Positions 32,266 through 45,265 are shown, counted from the stretch's first letter. The stretch: DNA of 64,000 nucleotides from Blastobasis lacticolella (GCA_905147135.1 LR990061.1:3386026-3450025); one strand, 5' to 3'. Notes: a model not told the origin generated them from the letters alone. Numbers and translations are program-made.

Positions 32266-32940
32266 CTACGTACCTACACAAGAAAAAAATGTATATTATT
32301 GTGCGCAGTACAGATTCTCTTGTACTAAGCATATTATATAACTTGAAACGTTGGGTTACCGTACAAGAAACAACAAATAGTCGCTACATAATAACTTTGT
32401 ACTTTTATACAATATGTCAGTAAGTAAGTAAAATTATCGTTATCTTTTAACAATCTCTTCCAGACAAATAGAGGTTGAGGTAAAATTTACTACCGTTGTT
32501 AGTAAAAATGCTATGATAACATTGTTTTTTTATTGTCAGGCGTGAAAGTCAGTAGCCATTAGCCACCTGTGGTAGCCAAGCCTACCGTAGACTGTCATCA
32601 ACGAGCTGATGTCGATGATGACGTTGAGGGATCCAAACAATACATACTTGTAGTCTTTGTAGTCCAGTATCCTTTTCAGCATCCTGCACTGAGCCTCTAC
32701 TCGGTCCAATCGAATTTCTATTTAAATAATGAATTTGTATTTGACACGGCTTGCTAGCGAATCCCATTAGGCGGAGTACCTAGCGACCGGCAGACTAGCG
32801 CCAAAAGAAACGAGACCGCCTCCTTACCATCCGATAATAAAAAAATCGAACACCCCGTCCAATTACTATAACATTCATCGAGTATCGACTCCGCCGGGCG
32901 ATGCCCTCGCGAGCTAACGAAATTCCACGAAAAACTCCGT
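32266..32940. other. Unassigned spacer
   Basis: No gene or repeat recognised. Confidence 0.4.
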
Positions 32941-33210
32941 TCTCATCAAGGAGGGGGAACAACCCCCCCCTCACCCGAATCTAGCCCCCGAATTCTTATT
33001 TCAAACCTCCAGACTAGGGGGGCAGAACTATTCTTATTTTAAAATCCCTCTCCACGGAATATGCCACGAAAGAGGTTCTTATTTTAAAAATATCACGCTC
33101 CACCGAAATTTTCTTATTTTAAAAACTTCGGGGGGTGCGAACGTTCTTCCGAAATCCTCTCCCCCGCCCCCGTGCCTGTGGCCAGTTATGATATTCTTAT
33201 TTGCGAATCG
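32941..33210. promoter_or_regulatory. Cluster of five TTCTTATT motifs in C/G-run DNA
   Basis: TTCTTATTT(T/C) occurs at 32993, 33031, 33076, 33111 and 33194. Three copies continue as TTTTAAAA. They are separated by C- or G-runs (AACCCCCCCCTC, AGGGGGGCAG, CTTCGGGGGGTG). The cluster lies about 1.1 kb upstream of the minus-strand exon. The regulatory role is inferred. Confidence 0.35.
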
Positions 33211-36200
33211 CCCGAAGCGTTCCGATTCCGTTATTAAGATGTTGGTGTGTGCGCCTTTATGAGACTGTTTGCACGCCAGCCTCTGTCGCCCTGCACAAAG
33301 AAGATATTTCGGAGCGTCGCGTCTACAAACACACTATTCGTTCGAAAGACTTTTATTTCCGCAATGAAAACATTAATGGCGCATTAACCGCCGAACGAAC
33401 GATCCCTGACCTACATACCGTAACTTCTTCACCCCGTTCCGCGCTTGAATTCCTAATTCGAAATTTCAAACTACCGCGTCGAAAACGCCATCCGCAGACA
33501 CCAGAGACAAATGAAACGCGCAATTCTGATTTTAAAATTTCGAATTGTGCAACATGAAAAAGGAGCGATGCAACCAATAATCTTTCGCGCCAATTTCCAT
33601 CGCTGTCAAATTTGGGAGCGCGTCGCCCGCGGGGGGGCGCCCCCACCCCAGATCAATTTACGATAACTCGGTTTCAGCGCGCCGTCCCGCTCCGCCTTAA
33701 GACACCCGGCTATCCCCGTCTCCCCCCGGATAAGTTCTAGAACTGGGCAACCGTTCACGCGCAAAGACTTGTAACTCAAGAACGATTTTTAGTATTTCTG
33801 GGTAGTATTTGTGGGTAGTATTTAGTTTGGGAAGGGTAGTACTGCGTCTAATATGCTGTGATGATTAGTAATTTTATAGTAGGTACCTACTTACTAATAC
33901 AAAAACAGGAAGGATGTTTCTTGACAAGATGATAAGTACTATGGCAACTATACATAATACAAAGTTTTATTCTTTCTCATTGTCCCATAGACATGAATAA
34001 TGTCACGTTAATTATTTTGAATTTGATTATTACATAACACAAAGAATAAAGTGATAAATTTCCTGAAACCTATAAGCTAAAAGCGTTTTCATTGTTATTA
34101 AGTAATGGTTAAGTATTGCTAAAGACTACCTGTATTGGCAAACATAACTTCGTTAATTTTCCTGTAACCTTTGTAGGACGTCTTCAGTTATTGCAAACTA
34201 CTTATTTGCTAGGAGTTGTAGATTTTATCCTTAACTTGATAATGGAACTGCTTTGTCATGAACGTCAAACTAGCTATTTCCCCACTTTATTCGTAAAAAT
34301 ATAAGCTTTATGAACGTTGAATTTTCCGTAGATTAATCTACTTCGGTATATTTTTAAACGTAAAAGTTCGGACAAATAGCTTCTATCTAGTGTCTACCAC
34401 TACATATAATCAACCCTTAAAAACCGTACAAAGACACAAACCAATCTCGTCAAGACCTCAGTTACCCAGTTTCTGATCCAGCTAGTAGCGAGACCATTCT
34501 CTCACGCGGATATGGCCCGAGACTTATTTTTAACTGTGGTGTGCGGTGGCGGCCGTGTGTGCACGGGGTGGTGGCGCGTGTGTGTGTGTGTGTGCGTTTG
34601 AAATATTCCCCCGTGGCTGGAGCGCGGAATTGATGTTTTTAATTAGTTTCGAACGTTTTTCGTGGTGGCCAGTCTCCTTTTTGTTTAGTTGTATTTATTT
34701 TTCGCTGGCCAGTCCTTTCCTTTTTTCTCGTCTAGCTGTCTAGTTCTTTAATTAAAATTTCGAACGTCTTTGCTTCGAATGGAGGCGTAATAACTTATTG
34801 TTGGCAAGTTCGATAGCTAAACGAATGAACACGCAACTAACGGTCGAGTTTAAATGAAACCGTGTTCGGTTAAACAATTTCGTCAAAGTTGCACTTTAAA
34901 TATAAAACGAGACAGAGCCCGTAACCCGGAACGTTTCCTGAAAAGTTGAAAACTTCTCTTTTGTAGGCGAAAATTCAATAGGCGGGAAGTTCCCTCGTCC
35001 GGCTCGAACGCGGCTTATTGTAAAATGGAGGTAAAAGGTTAACGAACATTTTAGAAACAAAACAACTCAACAAAACATCACTACAATAATCATTTTGAAC
35101 TAAACGGTCGCCTTTGTCGAATAATGTTAGGTTTGTTACCTACTTAAGATTTGTTTTCTCTAAATTTTTAAAGGTGTTATTGAAATTTTAAACCTGGAAT
35201 GCTGTTTACTCTAAGCCAGTTATCTGGGCATCCAATTCGAAAAAGTTTACCGACTAAAAACATTGATATCAAAAAATAAAACCAGCCAGCATTTCCACGA
35301 CAATATCGCCCAAAAAGCCTACCCGGCCAGTTTGACTCAGTCTATATCACCAAAGAGTTTTCATGGCTATTTTTTTTATTGCCGACACCGGGCGCGTGCA
35401 GATTTTCAGCCAGTATTTATTGTGGTACCTGTTGCTCCCTTTGTTTTTGTTGATTTTGCTAGACTGGCTGTAGTTTTGGTGCGGTTTAGTTGGCAAATAA
35501 GTTTATGGGCGACAGAGCTACGGTGTACATAGTGAGTTACTCCGATTCCGGTACAGATAGGTTACAGTTTACTGTTCTTTTACTCTTGTATCGTATCTCT
35601 ACATATGTGGGATATTTTCGGGAGTTAGGAGTGAGTAGCTTTGTTAGAGCCTTGTGTCAGTTACTTACTTGACGAGGTCTTAGGGAGTATTGTGTCAGAT
35701 AGTGGCTTAAGTTTACTTGACGAGGTCTTAAGAAGGGAGAGAGGATCACGAATGACAGTTTTACAACAAAAAATACTGTACGTTTTCTGCTTTAAGTAGC
35801 GTTTAATATTTAGGCCGAAGAAGAAGTTAGTCGGGAAAAAAGCGAAGTAAGGTGACGTACCTTACTTAGCCTTTATCATATTTTCTTATTAACCTACTAC
35901 CTACTTAGTTCGCATTATAGAAACTAAAATTTAGAACCGGCAAAATGAGTGTCTCTTGAGAATTATATCATGATATACTTAAAAATATAACTACTAGCTC
36001 TTCTCATAGATGACAGTGCCAACTCTATCCCTCCAAATTTCCCGGGCCCAAATAACCCCAATACCGTCACCCAAATCGGTCCACAGATTACGAATTTCCA
36101 CCATTCCCCGTCAGTCTGTCTAGCAATTAAGTTTGGCCGCATTAGTACGTTTAAGGGGGGGGGGGGCACAGCAAGCGAGCTGAGTTCCACTGATATCCAC

Positions 36201-37150
36201 CGATTCACCTGTTGCGACGGCCTTGTTTACATAGAATCGCATCCCGACTGGCGGCGGGAACGTTCCAGGTCTAATCTGGAGTTTAGTCTGCTTCCTCTAA
36301 AGTCGCTTGCGCTGTTGACGTATGATTTTCTCCGGTAAGAGTTGGAGTTTGGTTGGGTTTGTGTGTTTGTTTGTTATTATTTGAGAGGAAAACGATTTTT
36401 CCTGTTTGAATTACTAGTTATTTCTTTTTCAAAATTCTGTTTATTGTATTAGTCGCATCACCTGGATGATGAAACTTGCGTGTGCGGTGCTTCACAACAA
36501 ACCATGCACCATCATTTATGCTGCCCTTTGTGCAATGACACCTGCACAAACAAATACCTCATGTGTAGCATTTTTGGTTAGTTCATCCAACCAATTTTAT
36601 AAATGCGACACCTTTGGGTTTGTTTTCATCGTTAAAGCATACCTACCTATCAATGAACGAACTAAAGTAGTTCCTGAGCAAGCTAATTATTGCATCACAG
36701 AATCGATCACCAACGCGTCTTAACTGCATCAACACTGTCCCCAGACCGTCGAAACGATTTGACAAATTACCGACACGTCGCGTCGTCTAGTATTTGCGCC
36801 CAATCTTCAGCCCCCGAAGGCCAAAAAAGGGGGTGCTATCACCCCCTCCCGGGCCAATTTAATGTGCACCGCTGTATTGATTCCCGGAGCATTCTTTCAC
36901 ACAGGCGTGCGCCACCCCCCCTCCACCGCCCGCTTGCTTGGGATAAACCCGGATAAGATTTTTTAGGTACGGATATGGTGTCTCGGGTTTTGGAACGAGT
37001 AGAGAATCTCGGTTTGAGGTGGCAGCCATGTTGTTTTGTTTTGGATTGAGATACATGTGTTGTTAAAGGTCTTCATTGTAGCTAAGACGTGTTTAAGTTT
37101 CTTTATTAAAATGTACCTATTTCAATTTATCTACTTATTCTATTCGAATG
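33211..37150. other. Repeat-poor block
   Basis: No retroposon copy recognised. A 118-codon open frame at 33201-33557 (+) has no recognisable domain. Simple repeats: (GT)n at 34568-34593 and a G run at 36154-36165. Composition alternates between AT-rich and CpG-rich patches (33590-33770, 34530-34640). Confidence 0.35.
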
Positions 37151-37447
37151 TGACGACCTGAGTGGTTCTGTCACGTCTGCCACGGTCCCGGGTTCGATTC
37201 CCAGCCGAGTAGAAATTGAAATAATGAATTTTAATTTCTGTTACGGGTCTGTTACATGAAAAATAATGTATTTGAAAGTATTATAAGTAGTTTATCAGTT
37301 ATCTAACACCCACAATTTTTTTATGGTCAATAGTCTTGCATTTAATCTCAACTCACCTGATGGAAAGCGACGATGAGGTCGAAGTTTTGTTTACTTTGGG
37401 GCTAGATAGCGCATTGTGTATTGTCCAAGCATATTTATTTATTTAGA
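37151..37447 (+). mobile_element. SINE-G copy with nested LINE tail
   Basis: Head TGACGACCTGAGTGGTTCTG, box B GGGTTCGATTCCC, body AGAAATTGAAATAATGAA and TTCTGTTACGGGTCTG. The 3' part is interrupted at about 37315-37384 by poly-T plus CTCACCTGATGGAAAGCGAC, a reversed LINE tail. SINE-G resumes with TTTGGGGCTAGATAGCGC. Confidence 0.75.
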
Positions 37448-38040
37448 GATGTAAGTATGTTCTACAGAAAGGTTCTAGAGTGGTGACTGTTTCCCGGAAA
37501 TCGCAGCGTGGGACGGCACTCCACGAAACGAGTTGGGCGGATGATCGGATACCTAAAGGTAGCCGATGGCTGCAAAAACCGAGATATGGAAAGCGTGAGG
37601 GGACGGGGGGACTACTATTTAAAAAAATATATAACCTACAGACCTGATTAGACCTTATGAGATGGCGAACAAATGATTAACTACTTCATTTTATAAAAAA
37701 TAGACTAACCTTTACACCGATACCTACAATCTGCGACATATCAAGCTATACCGCTAACCTAAACCTTCCCTAAACAACCAATTATCGCCCTTACCTCCCA
37801 CAACATAAGGAAGACTATTGCTAACTTGATGTTTCCGAAGTACAAACCAGGGTCTTATTATGTGCGCTCAACCCTGACAATGACAAATGCGTGTACACAA
37901 CGTAGTGGAGGGTGTCCGGGTATAATAATTTTTCTATAACGTGAAAAATCATGGCACCTTCTAAAACTTTACGAGTTTTCCGCTTCTGCATCCTGTTTCT
38001 GCTCAATTTTTGGTGCACTATGTGTCATTTACTACCAACT
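37448..38040. other. Unassigned spacer
   Basis: Nothing recognised. Confidence 0.4.
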
Positions 38041-38092
38041 GAGATGGCGGTCAAATTCCTGACTGGTCCAATAAAAATAATAAAAGAAACTG
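38041..38092 (+). repeat. Dispersed repeat E, copy 2
   Basis: GAGATGGCGGTCAAATTCCT and a following AATAATAAAAGAAAC, shared with 48652-48705 and 7187-7240. Confidence 0.4.
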
Positions 38093-38248
38093 GTCAGCAG
38101 TATTTTCTGTTCAGTATTTTCAACACTGCGCTGCGACCTTCATGTCTCCAATCGGTTGCCAAGCGTGGAGATTATGGCAATTCCCTCTACTTATGGTGGA
38201 GAAGGCACACGTCTAATAGTGGACTGTTGCAGGCTGTTTATGTAATGA
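38093..38248 (+). mobile_element. Rep-A copy, diverged, 5'-truncated
   Basis: CAGCAGTATTTTCTGTTCAG, CCAAGCGTGGAGATTATGGC and GTGGACTGTTGCAGGCTGTT. The 5' end and GAT tail are missing; this is the most diverged of the long copies. Confidence 0.7.
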
Positions 38249-39080
38249 TTGGACGACTTGATGTTTGTGAACCTTAATTCGTCTCTATCGTCAGTTACCT
38301 ATGTCAATTTACATTTTGGCGGTGCAGGGATAAGGGTAGCCGCCAATGTTGGCAAGCGAAGATAGAGAGAAGGTAGAAAAGGGTAATTACCCACCTGGCC
38401 GGGTGTTGTGACCAGGGGACCAAGGGCCCGACAGTTGATCGTCGGAAGTTGTATATATGCCGTGGAAGTTGGCACATTTCTCTAGCGCGATGTAGGATTG
38501 TTATCGCCATCTATGTGCGGATGCTTGCCAACTTTGTGTTCGTGTACTCGTAATGTGAGTATCGTGAGTCTTCCCTATTGGAGCAGTAGAGCGATAGATG
38601 TCGCCACAACATCATATTAGTTGATCATTTAGTAAATAAAGAGATTCTAATGTACTAGATATTGAGCACAAAAACATGAGCTTGAACTCCCTACTTCTCT
38701 CTCTCTCAAAAAAGCCTCAATCTTTCTCCAAACTGACGCAACCAAGGAAGCACTACGACCGCCTGAGCGTCTCCCCGCCCCACTTACCGCTCAATTGTGT
38801 ATTGTGACCTCGCCACAGACAAACAAAACGGACCAAAAACCGACTGAAAAGCGGACAAAAATCTCCTGGGCTGAATGAAAGAACGCGGCGTCAAACAATG
38901 GAAGGTAAACAGTGGGGCGCAATGGTGAAATTGGTCATAATGACAGTCCCCGGTGCCACCCCGACCCCTTTGGGTCAAGCTGGGAAATAAAATTTTAAAT
39001 TGAAGCTGCTAAAAAGACAAAAACGTACACCCCGGCGCGGTTAAGGCGGTTTCGGACTGGTTAGGGAAAGATTCGTAAGG
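38249..39080. other. Unassigned region
   Basis: 38330-38645 has features reminiscent of an LTR (balanced composition, TAAATAAAGAG near the right end) but no terminal repeats or PBS could be shown. The rest is unassigned. Confidence 0.25.
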
Positions 39081-39215
39081 TTTTTTTTAAATATACGAGT
39101 AGGTATATAAGGGAGGAAAACGAGCAAGCTAGTGTCCTGATGGTAAATGATCACCGCTGCTCATGGATATTCGCTACACCAAGGGCGACCTATACTCAAA
39201 AAAGGTGTCTTAAAG
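39081..39215 (-). mobile_element. LINE-K 3' end, reverse
   Basis: Poly-T at 39081-39088, then AACGAGCAAGCTAGTGTCCT, GATGGTAAATGATCACCGCT. Complement of a TTACCATCAGG-type LINE tail. Confidence 0.55.
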
Positions 39216-39291
39216 ATCCAATGTCGAAGCTCGTTCTGTAGAACCTGCGGTTCTGTATTTTTGTTACGTGCAACCTAAACGTATGAATTGT

Positions 39292-39370
39292 AGATGTTAT
39301 GGGTTACAGTTACCACTTACCATCAGGTGGGCTGTCTGCTCGTTTGTCACTGAATAGCATTAAAAAAAGA
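39292..39370 (+). mobile_element. LINE-K 3' end, forward
   Basis: TTACCACTTACCATCAGGTG, GGCTGTCTGCTCGTTTGTCA, then a short A-rich end. Together with 39081-39215 it forms a tail-out inverted pair. Confidence 0.6.
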
Positions 39371-40755
39371 GCGGAAGTTATTAAGATACCTATAGTTTTA
39401 TATCGTTGTAGTTTTCGATCACAGCTTGTGCCTTTTTGTATCAGGCTTTTGATTTCAATGGGTTTTATCCAAGAGTGGAGGCTGAGGTGAGGCTTGCAGT
39501 AATCAATAAATAGAGTTGATAAATAAATATCGGCTAATCCCGGTAAACTTCACTACAATCCATTTTCTTGAGGTATGCTGTGAGTTATATAGAGTAGATA
39601 TAGTAGATGATACCTACTAGTTATCTGCAACGAATCCCGGCCTTCGGCCAATGTGGAGACACCCTAACCTCTGTAAGAAATGGCGCGTCCGGGGCGCGGG
39701 AAAATGAGAATTATTCCTAGAATTCAGGCGGGCGGCTAATATTTTCATCACAATTAAGAGCTAAGTCACAGCGTAATATGCCCTGAAAACTCATATAGCG
39801 AATTGTCATATAACAACGTAAACGTAGCATTAAAATCTCTTTGCAACAAAAACTCCAAAAACAAAAAACATCCGTTCGAATCCGTACATTCTATTCGAAT
39901 TTTAAAAAAGCATGCATCCGACAAATCTTCGCGGCTCAAACGAGACCGCTTCAAAGGAGACTATGCATGTGGACTCTGAAATTATTTGCAAACAAAACAT
40001 CGTCAAGCGTCCGATATAGTATAATTAAAATAAGTAATTAATAAAAACTCCCCGCCCGTCCCCCCCGCCCCTTTAAAGCGATAGCTCGCTATCTTCGTAA
40101 CACACACAAACTAATAATTAATCATCGAGCGTCTTCTACCCCCTTTCTTCCGGCCCGCCCCACCCTACTTTAATTCCTGGTACAAAACACCCCCCTTTTT
40201 TTCCGAACCGTGTTTTCATTTTGTACGTCTCTGGGAGAGTTGGGGCCGCTTCACACGGGTCGACTGAGCGATTAGTGGGTACCTTAGACTTTATCTCCTT
40301 TAAATAGTAATGCCTCATTGCAATAAACAGAAAAAGCTTCAGTTGATATTTTATCATAAGAAAAACATTGCATCAGCATCAGCCTTAGATGAAACATTAA
40401 TCCGCTTAGTCACTCATTCAAGTTCATGACCCCGATTTTGTGAAATAAATGTTTTTCACACCCCCTGCTCGACTATGTCCAATTATGTATCATGAAATGT
40501 CACCGTAAGGAATGGCCTTATGGTAACGTACAGAACGTACCCGCGGAAGAAGAAACGCGAAACCCGTATGGTTTCGTAAAAATACATTATTCGCAGCATT
40601 GGCTTCTTACTTTACAAAAAGAAAGGAAAACTCGCGGTTGCAAAAACTGTGACTAAAGACTACTTGAAACTGTGACTAATTGAAAAACGGTGTAACAAAA
40701 ATGTGTTTCGTTTTGTTTACCTAATTTCAGTTTCAAATTATATTTTTACATGCGT
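39371..40755. other. Unassigned region
   Basis: No gene. Pyrimidine-rich C-runs at 40048-40075 and 40135-40205. Confidence 0.4.
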
Positions 40756-41030
40756 AAAGAAGGTTGCCGTGTGGTGTCCGGCAGAGTAGAATAGCACCAA
40801 CCCCTTACACTCGTGGGTGTCGTACAAGGCGCCTAATGTTTTCGAGACAAAAGTTCTAGAGTCTCCATAGACTGAAAAATAGGCAGCAGCGTTTTCCATT
40901 GTTATATTTATGATACTGCGGTCTCCATCCTGCCTGCCGAGCGTGGAGATTATGGCAATGACCTCCCCTTACGTGGGAGAGGCCCTAAGTTATACAGTGG
41001 AATGATATGGGCTGTGACGATGAAAGAAGG
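40756..41030 (+). mobile_element. Rep-A copy with target-site duplication
   Basis: Element 40764-41022, from GCCGTGTGGTGTCCGGCAGA to GGGCTGTGACGATG, flanked by the 8-bp direct repeat AAAGAAGG (40756-40763 and 41023-41030). Full length with scattered substitutions. Confidence 0.87.
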
Positions 41031-42230
41031 CTCTATGTGACCTCACTACAGAAAGCACTAAACATAAGCCCATCGATCAAGCCCTTTGAAACCTGAATTG
41101 TTTGTTTTTAACTCTCCACGTGTATATGGTCGCGCAGTGTGAAGCAGCCCCAAGGCGTTTTCTGAACGTACAAATTGAATTTTGTGGTCTGTGTGAATAT
41201 TTTAGAACGGATAGAGGATATTGGGTGGTTTCTGAACGTAATGCCGTCTGCTCCTCTTTCGTGTTAATTATTACTCTTTTTAATGAGTTTTTATTGTTGC
41301 TCGTCTAGTTGTTTTGTTGCGGGCAACGTGTACTGTTGTTCTGTTGCGTTTGGGAATGGATGCACATATTTTAGCAGGTGGGTGCATCGCTTTTCTTGAT
41401 CGCCTGTGAAGAACATGTATTATAGTTGTTGTATGGTGATGAATTTTGATAACTTTGTATGGCAATAGCCTAGTAGTATAAATAATAGTAAATGTCTGTT
41501 GATTCAATAAGGCAATCAAAAGACACTTCGCGGATCGATAATACGCCATACAGACCCCTGCACGGGTAGTGCAAGTGTGCCTGCGACATAGCTCGCGGTG
41601 CGAGACAGCCTTTGCTTCCTTCTCTCAATACTAAGATGAATCAGTATACATGTTGCGCCTTTTCTCGCTTATCGCGCTCGAGAGCACACTTGTGCCAGCC
41701 GTGCTCGTATTGCAAACATCAAAACGCTGCGGTTTCATGATAATGACTGAAGAATGATGTACACTGCAATCAATTTCTGGTAGTAGGCCTCCCTCAATAT
41801 CCGCCGTTGAGATCACCAATCGGTCCTCAGCGCCTACCCCAGCAGACCTATGATGCAATCCACTACTTATGAGCCGCCACCAAAGCCCAAAGACCGCTAC
41901 TTCGCCCACCACCCGGTTCTCTTTTTTGCACATTCAGCAGGAATCGTTTGCCCATATTGTTGCCCAATAAAGCCATCGTGTTTTCCATAATTAATTGTTC
42001 AACTAAAACTACTCTTATCTCCAAGATACATGGTGGCTGAGTGGGGAGAGGGACTGCTTAAGTGGGCGACACAAGAACTATGTACCAATGCCAAATGTAG
42101 TTTTTTAATAATAGGCACTTTTAGAGATCCTACTATCACCAGTCTACTTCGGTGGTCACGTTAAGCCATCAGTCTCGTTTACAATGGAACGATATCAGTC
42201 GTCATAAGCCACGAGGGACCCCTTGGATCT
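41031..42230. other. Unassigned region
   Basis: No recognised gene or repeat. ORFs at 41102-41308 (+) and 41631-41933 (-) lack signatures. Confidence 0.4.
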
Positions 42231-42320
42231 TTTTTTATACCGCTGAGGTGGCAAACAAGCTTACGGTCTGATAGTAAGCAGTTACCACCTATAGACGTTT
42301 GTAATACCAGCGGTATCACG
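42231..42320 (-). mobile_element. LINE 3' tail, reverse
   Basis: TTTTTTTATACCGCTGAGGT, GGCAAACAAGCTTACGGTCT, GACGTTTGTAATACCAGCGG. Same family as 2424-2700, tail only. Confidence 0.75.
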
Positions 42321-42439
42321 AAGGTCTTGTAGCTCCAGCAGTGGTCGCAAACCTCACACGAATGATATGAATCACCAATTTATTCCAGAAAATTCCGTAG
42401 CAAAAACACAACAAACCGCCCCCCCTCCCCCTAAACTGA

Positions 42440-43635
42440 TGCGCCATTGAGCACGCCTTCGCAATATTCGGCGGTGGCGCGGTCATTGACCCCGCAGAAC
42501 AGCCGGCCATGACCTACGCAAGAAGCTTGTTGAGCCTAAAGGTTTTGGAGGAAAACGTACGTATTTTTTCCTCTAAGCTGCACCTACATTGCGAGAGATT
42601 AATTGAGGATGCTGGTTTCAGACGCAACTAGATGCCGCGGTTTATTTTATTACATTAAATGAATATAAAGCAAAATTGTATAAATGTAATAAATTATTTT
42701 ATTTGCAATTAAGAGCACCTTTTAATTGTTCTTATTTGAGATATAGTATACCCTATACCATAAGATACCACAACAAACCACAAGATTGAAAGTATCGTGG
42801 ACATCATGGCCACATATCAACAACATATCATGTAATTTTAGCCAAAATCTCTGATATTCGATCAGTTTCTTCATAATATGAATTACTACCATCAACTTCG
42901 TACGCTAAAGAATAGTCTCTGGCCCAATATCATGCAGGTATCAAAACAGCATTTGTTCCTTTCTAAATGCAATAGCTAAATCACTCAGCGCAGTACAAAT
43001 GAAGACAAGAGTCGCAATGAACACACTTCTCTCCGCGCCGCCCGATTCCTGACACAGATCCACTTTTCAACATTCGGCGCGGTCATCAACCTTTAAACCC
43101 AGACGGGCCTACGCAAGGATGCGTTCTGGGACCGACTTCGTAAATACTATACGTCTTATGCCTGTTTGTCATATTATAACGATGGATAGCGTCTCTGTGA
43201 GTGTATAGACTGCACGATAATGGTTTTATGTGTTTATAATTAATTACTTCTCATTTAAAATATCAATAAAATAATCATATAAGCGCAGTTTCTATAGAGC
43301 CAACCTTTTGTTCAATTAAAGATTATTTATATGGGATCATTGTCTCTGGCTCATTTAAATTTTGTAGTGTCAACTTTCACTTCAATATCAGTTAGCCATA
43401 ACACATGAACGTATTGTCCCAACACTTCATGACCTTTTATGATTTCTTATAGCGTCCTCAATACCAACCATCGAAAAGCATATATATCTTGCCTCGACAC
43501 TCGACACACACAGCCAAAACTCCACTGACACACCCACTCGCGTCCAAATTGCCTCATTTCGGTTCAGTGGGCCACGAGAAGGGTGTAACGGCCTCGCCGA
43601 AATCCCAGACAGCCCTCACTGACCTACGCAATATC
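42440..43635 (+). repeat. Three diverged copies of a short motif block
   Basis: A block containing ATTCGG, GCGGTCAT and (GAC/GGC)CTACGCAA occurs at 42464-42522 and 43065-43117. A weaker third copy is at 43560-43631 (GACCTACGCAA). The first two GGTCAT(T/C)(G/A)AC cores are 600 bp apart. It could be an old tandem duplication or a repeated regulatory block. Confidence 0.3.
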
Positions 43636-44377
43636 CATTGTTTGGGCCCACCGGAATTCGGGGAGTGTTCGTGGAAACGTGCCCTTGATTTGCCTTGTTG
43701 GGCCTTCTGCTGTTACGAGTACCTATGTTGTTTGGCGGATGTTTGTCTTATTTGGAGATTGTAATCGGTTGTTGATGTTCTGGAGTAACTGATACTTTGG
43801 TATGGTTCAGGGGTTTCGTCTGTTATTGGAACAGGGATTGTGATGGTAATATTGTTTTTATTGTTGTAACTAAATTATTTTATTTTATCAACAGCTGTTG
43901 TAACATGAATTAGAAGATACTATTATTGTATTTATTGTTCTAATGAAATTGTTTTATTTTAACCATGTTTATTTTCGGATAAGGCGTGACGCAACGCATG
44001 TATTTATGTTTTTTCTGAATTAGGAGTAAGTTTTGACAATTTAATAAATATTATTTATGTAATCTGAAGCTGTAGCTTCGTATCCATAATACGAGAAGTA
44101 CATTATTGTTTACAAAATGTTTGTAACATTTTCGACTCAACAAAAGACGTTTGCAGCCAAGCTAGTTCCGGAGACACGACCTAATTCCTGCTAAAATGCG
44201 TCCCAGACATCTCAGACAGTCTTTAGATTCAACTTTGAGTCCCCGCGGACTCCAGACGGAAGTTCCGGATAAATTCAAGTGTTCCATTATTAAGTGAGTA
44301 TGGAGTTTGCGTTTTGACGCAATTTGAGAGGCAACGAAGAGTATTGTAACGATATTTTCTTTCTATGCGTTTATTTT
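43636..44377. other. Unassigned spacer
   Basis: Nothing recognised. Confidence 0.4.
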
Positions 44378-44440
44378 TTTATACCAATTTTAATAGTGGC
44401 AAACAAGCTTATGTAAGCAGTCACCGCAGCAACGTTTATC
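44378..44440 (-). mobile_element. LINE 3' tail remnant
   Basis: TTTTTTTATACCAATTTTAA, GTGGCAAACAAGCTTATG, GCAGTCACCGCAGCAACG. Reversed tail as in 2424-2470, with small deletions. Confidence 0.6.
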
Positions 44441-45109
44441 TAATTTTCTTTTTATTATTATATTATATTATATAGAAATTTATTTTTGCCGATTTGAAAA
44501 GAAAAGGAAAACCTTGACTTAAGATGTCGTGAAATAATCAAACTTTCCACTGAGAGAACTTAATATGTGCTCCACCACCGGCTTGCAAGCACGGGTGTCC
44601 AAAACTAGCGTGCATAATACCGAATCTAATTAGCTGGACCGCCAACAAAGAACCTTTGTAGCATCTTACGTCCGACAGAGAGAGAGAGGTACCGCGAGAA
44701 AAATGCGCCCCCCTCCCTAACCCCCCGGGAACGGGCGCCGGCGGGTGGCTGTATACATTTTTTCTTTTCCTTTTCTTAAGACGAAAATTTGTTACGCTTT
44801 TTATACTTATACACTGGGGGTGGTGCCTCCCTCGATCAATAGAGGGGCGCCACCTTATCACTACCACCCCTTATCAATTTTTCGTGCTTGGTTTTTTTCC
44901 ACTTATTATGACTCCACCTGCAGCTTTTTGCATTAATTCATTAGGGACTCGTGCTCTGGGTTCGAGGCTTGGTGCTTTCTTTTATTGGGATGCTGGGGAT
45001 TCCTTGAGGATCAACTGTCAACCTTACAGATTGTCCTGCAAACTAAACATGATGACCGCAAGTCAAGTCTGGTTCTTTAAACCAAACAATTTTTGAAACA
45101 ATTTCGGTG
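44441..45109. other. Unassigned spacer
   Basis: No gene; ORFs at 44538-44867 (-) and 44745-45096 (+) have no signature. Confidence 0.4.
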
Positions 45110-45265
45110 GATTTGTTCCCTTCATCTCTATCGTCTGTTTGTTACTGCTTGTGTTTGCGATAAGGCCGCCTGTTGCTTGTTATTTTTGTTTGTTCTTCTC
45201 TTTGTACTGTAGCTATTGTTCTTTAGTTAAGTAGTAAAGTATTTTTGTTCATTCATTCAGTTGTT
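45110..45265 (+). mobile_element. Possible LINE 3' UTR remnant
   Basis: GCGATAAGGCCGCCTGTTGC resembles the ATAAGGCCGCC element of the LINE-C 3' UTR at 1650 and 3970. The expected CAATAAAGAG end is degraded to AGTAGTAAAGTATTTTTG. Confidence 0.4.

Noticed and set aside
33201..33557. 118-codon open frame as a gene
   Set aside because: No domain, no splice or promoter support, and it lies in GC-rich DNA where stops are rarer.
38330..38645. Possible solo LTR
   Set aside because: AATAAA-type signal and balanced composition only; no TG...CA ends with target-site duplication could be demonstrated.
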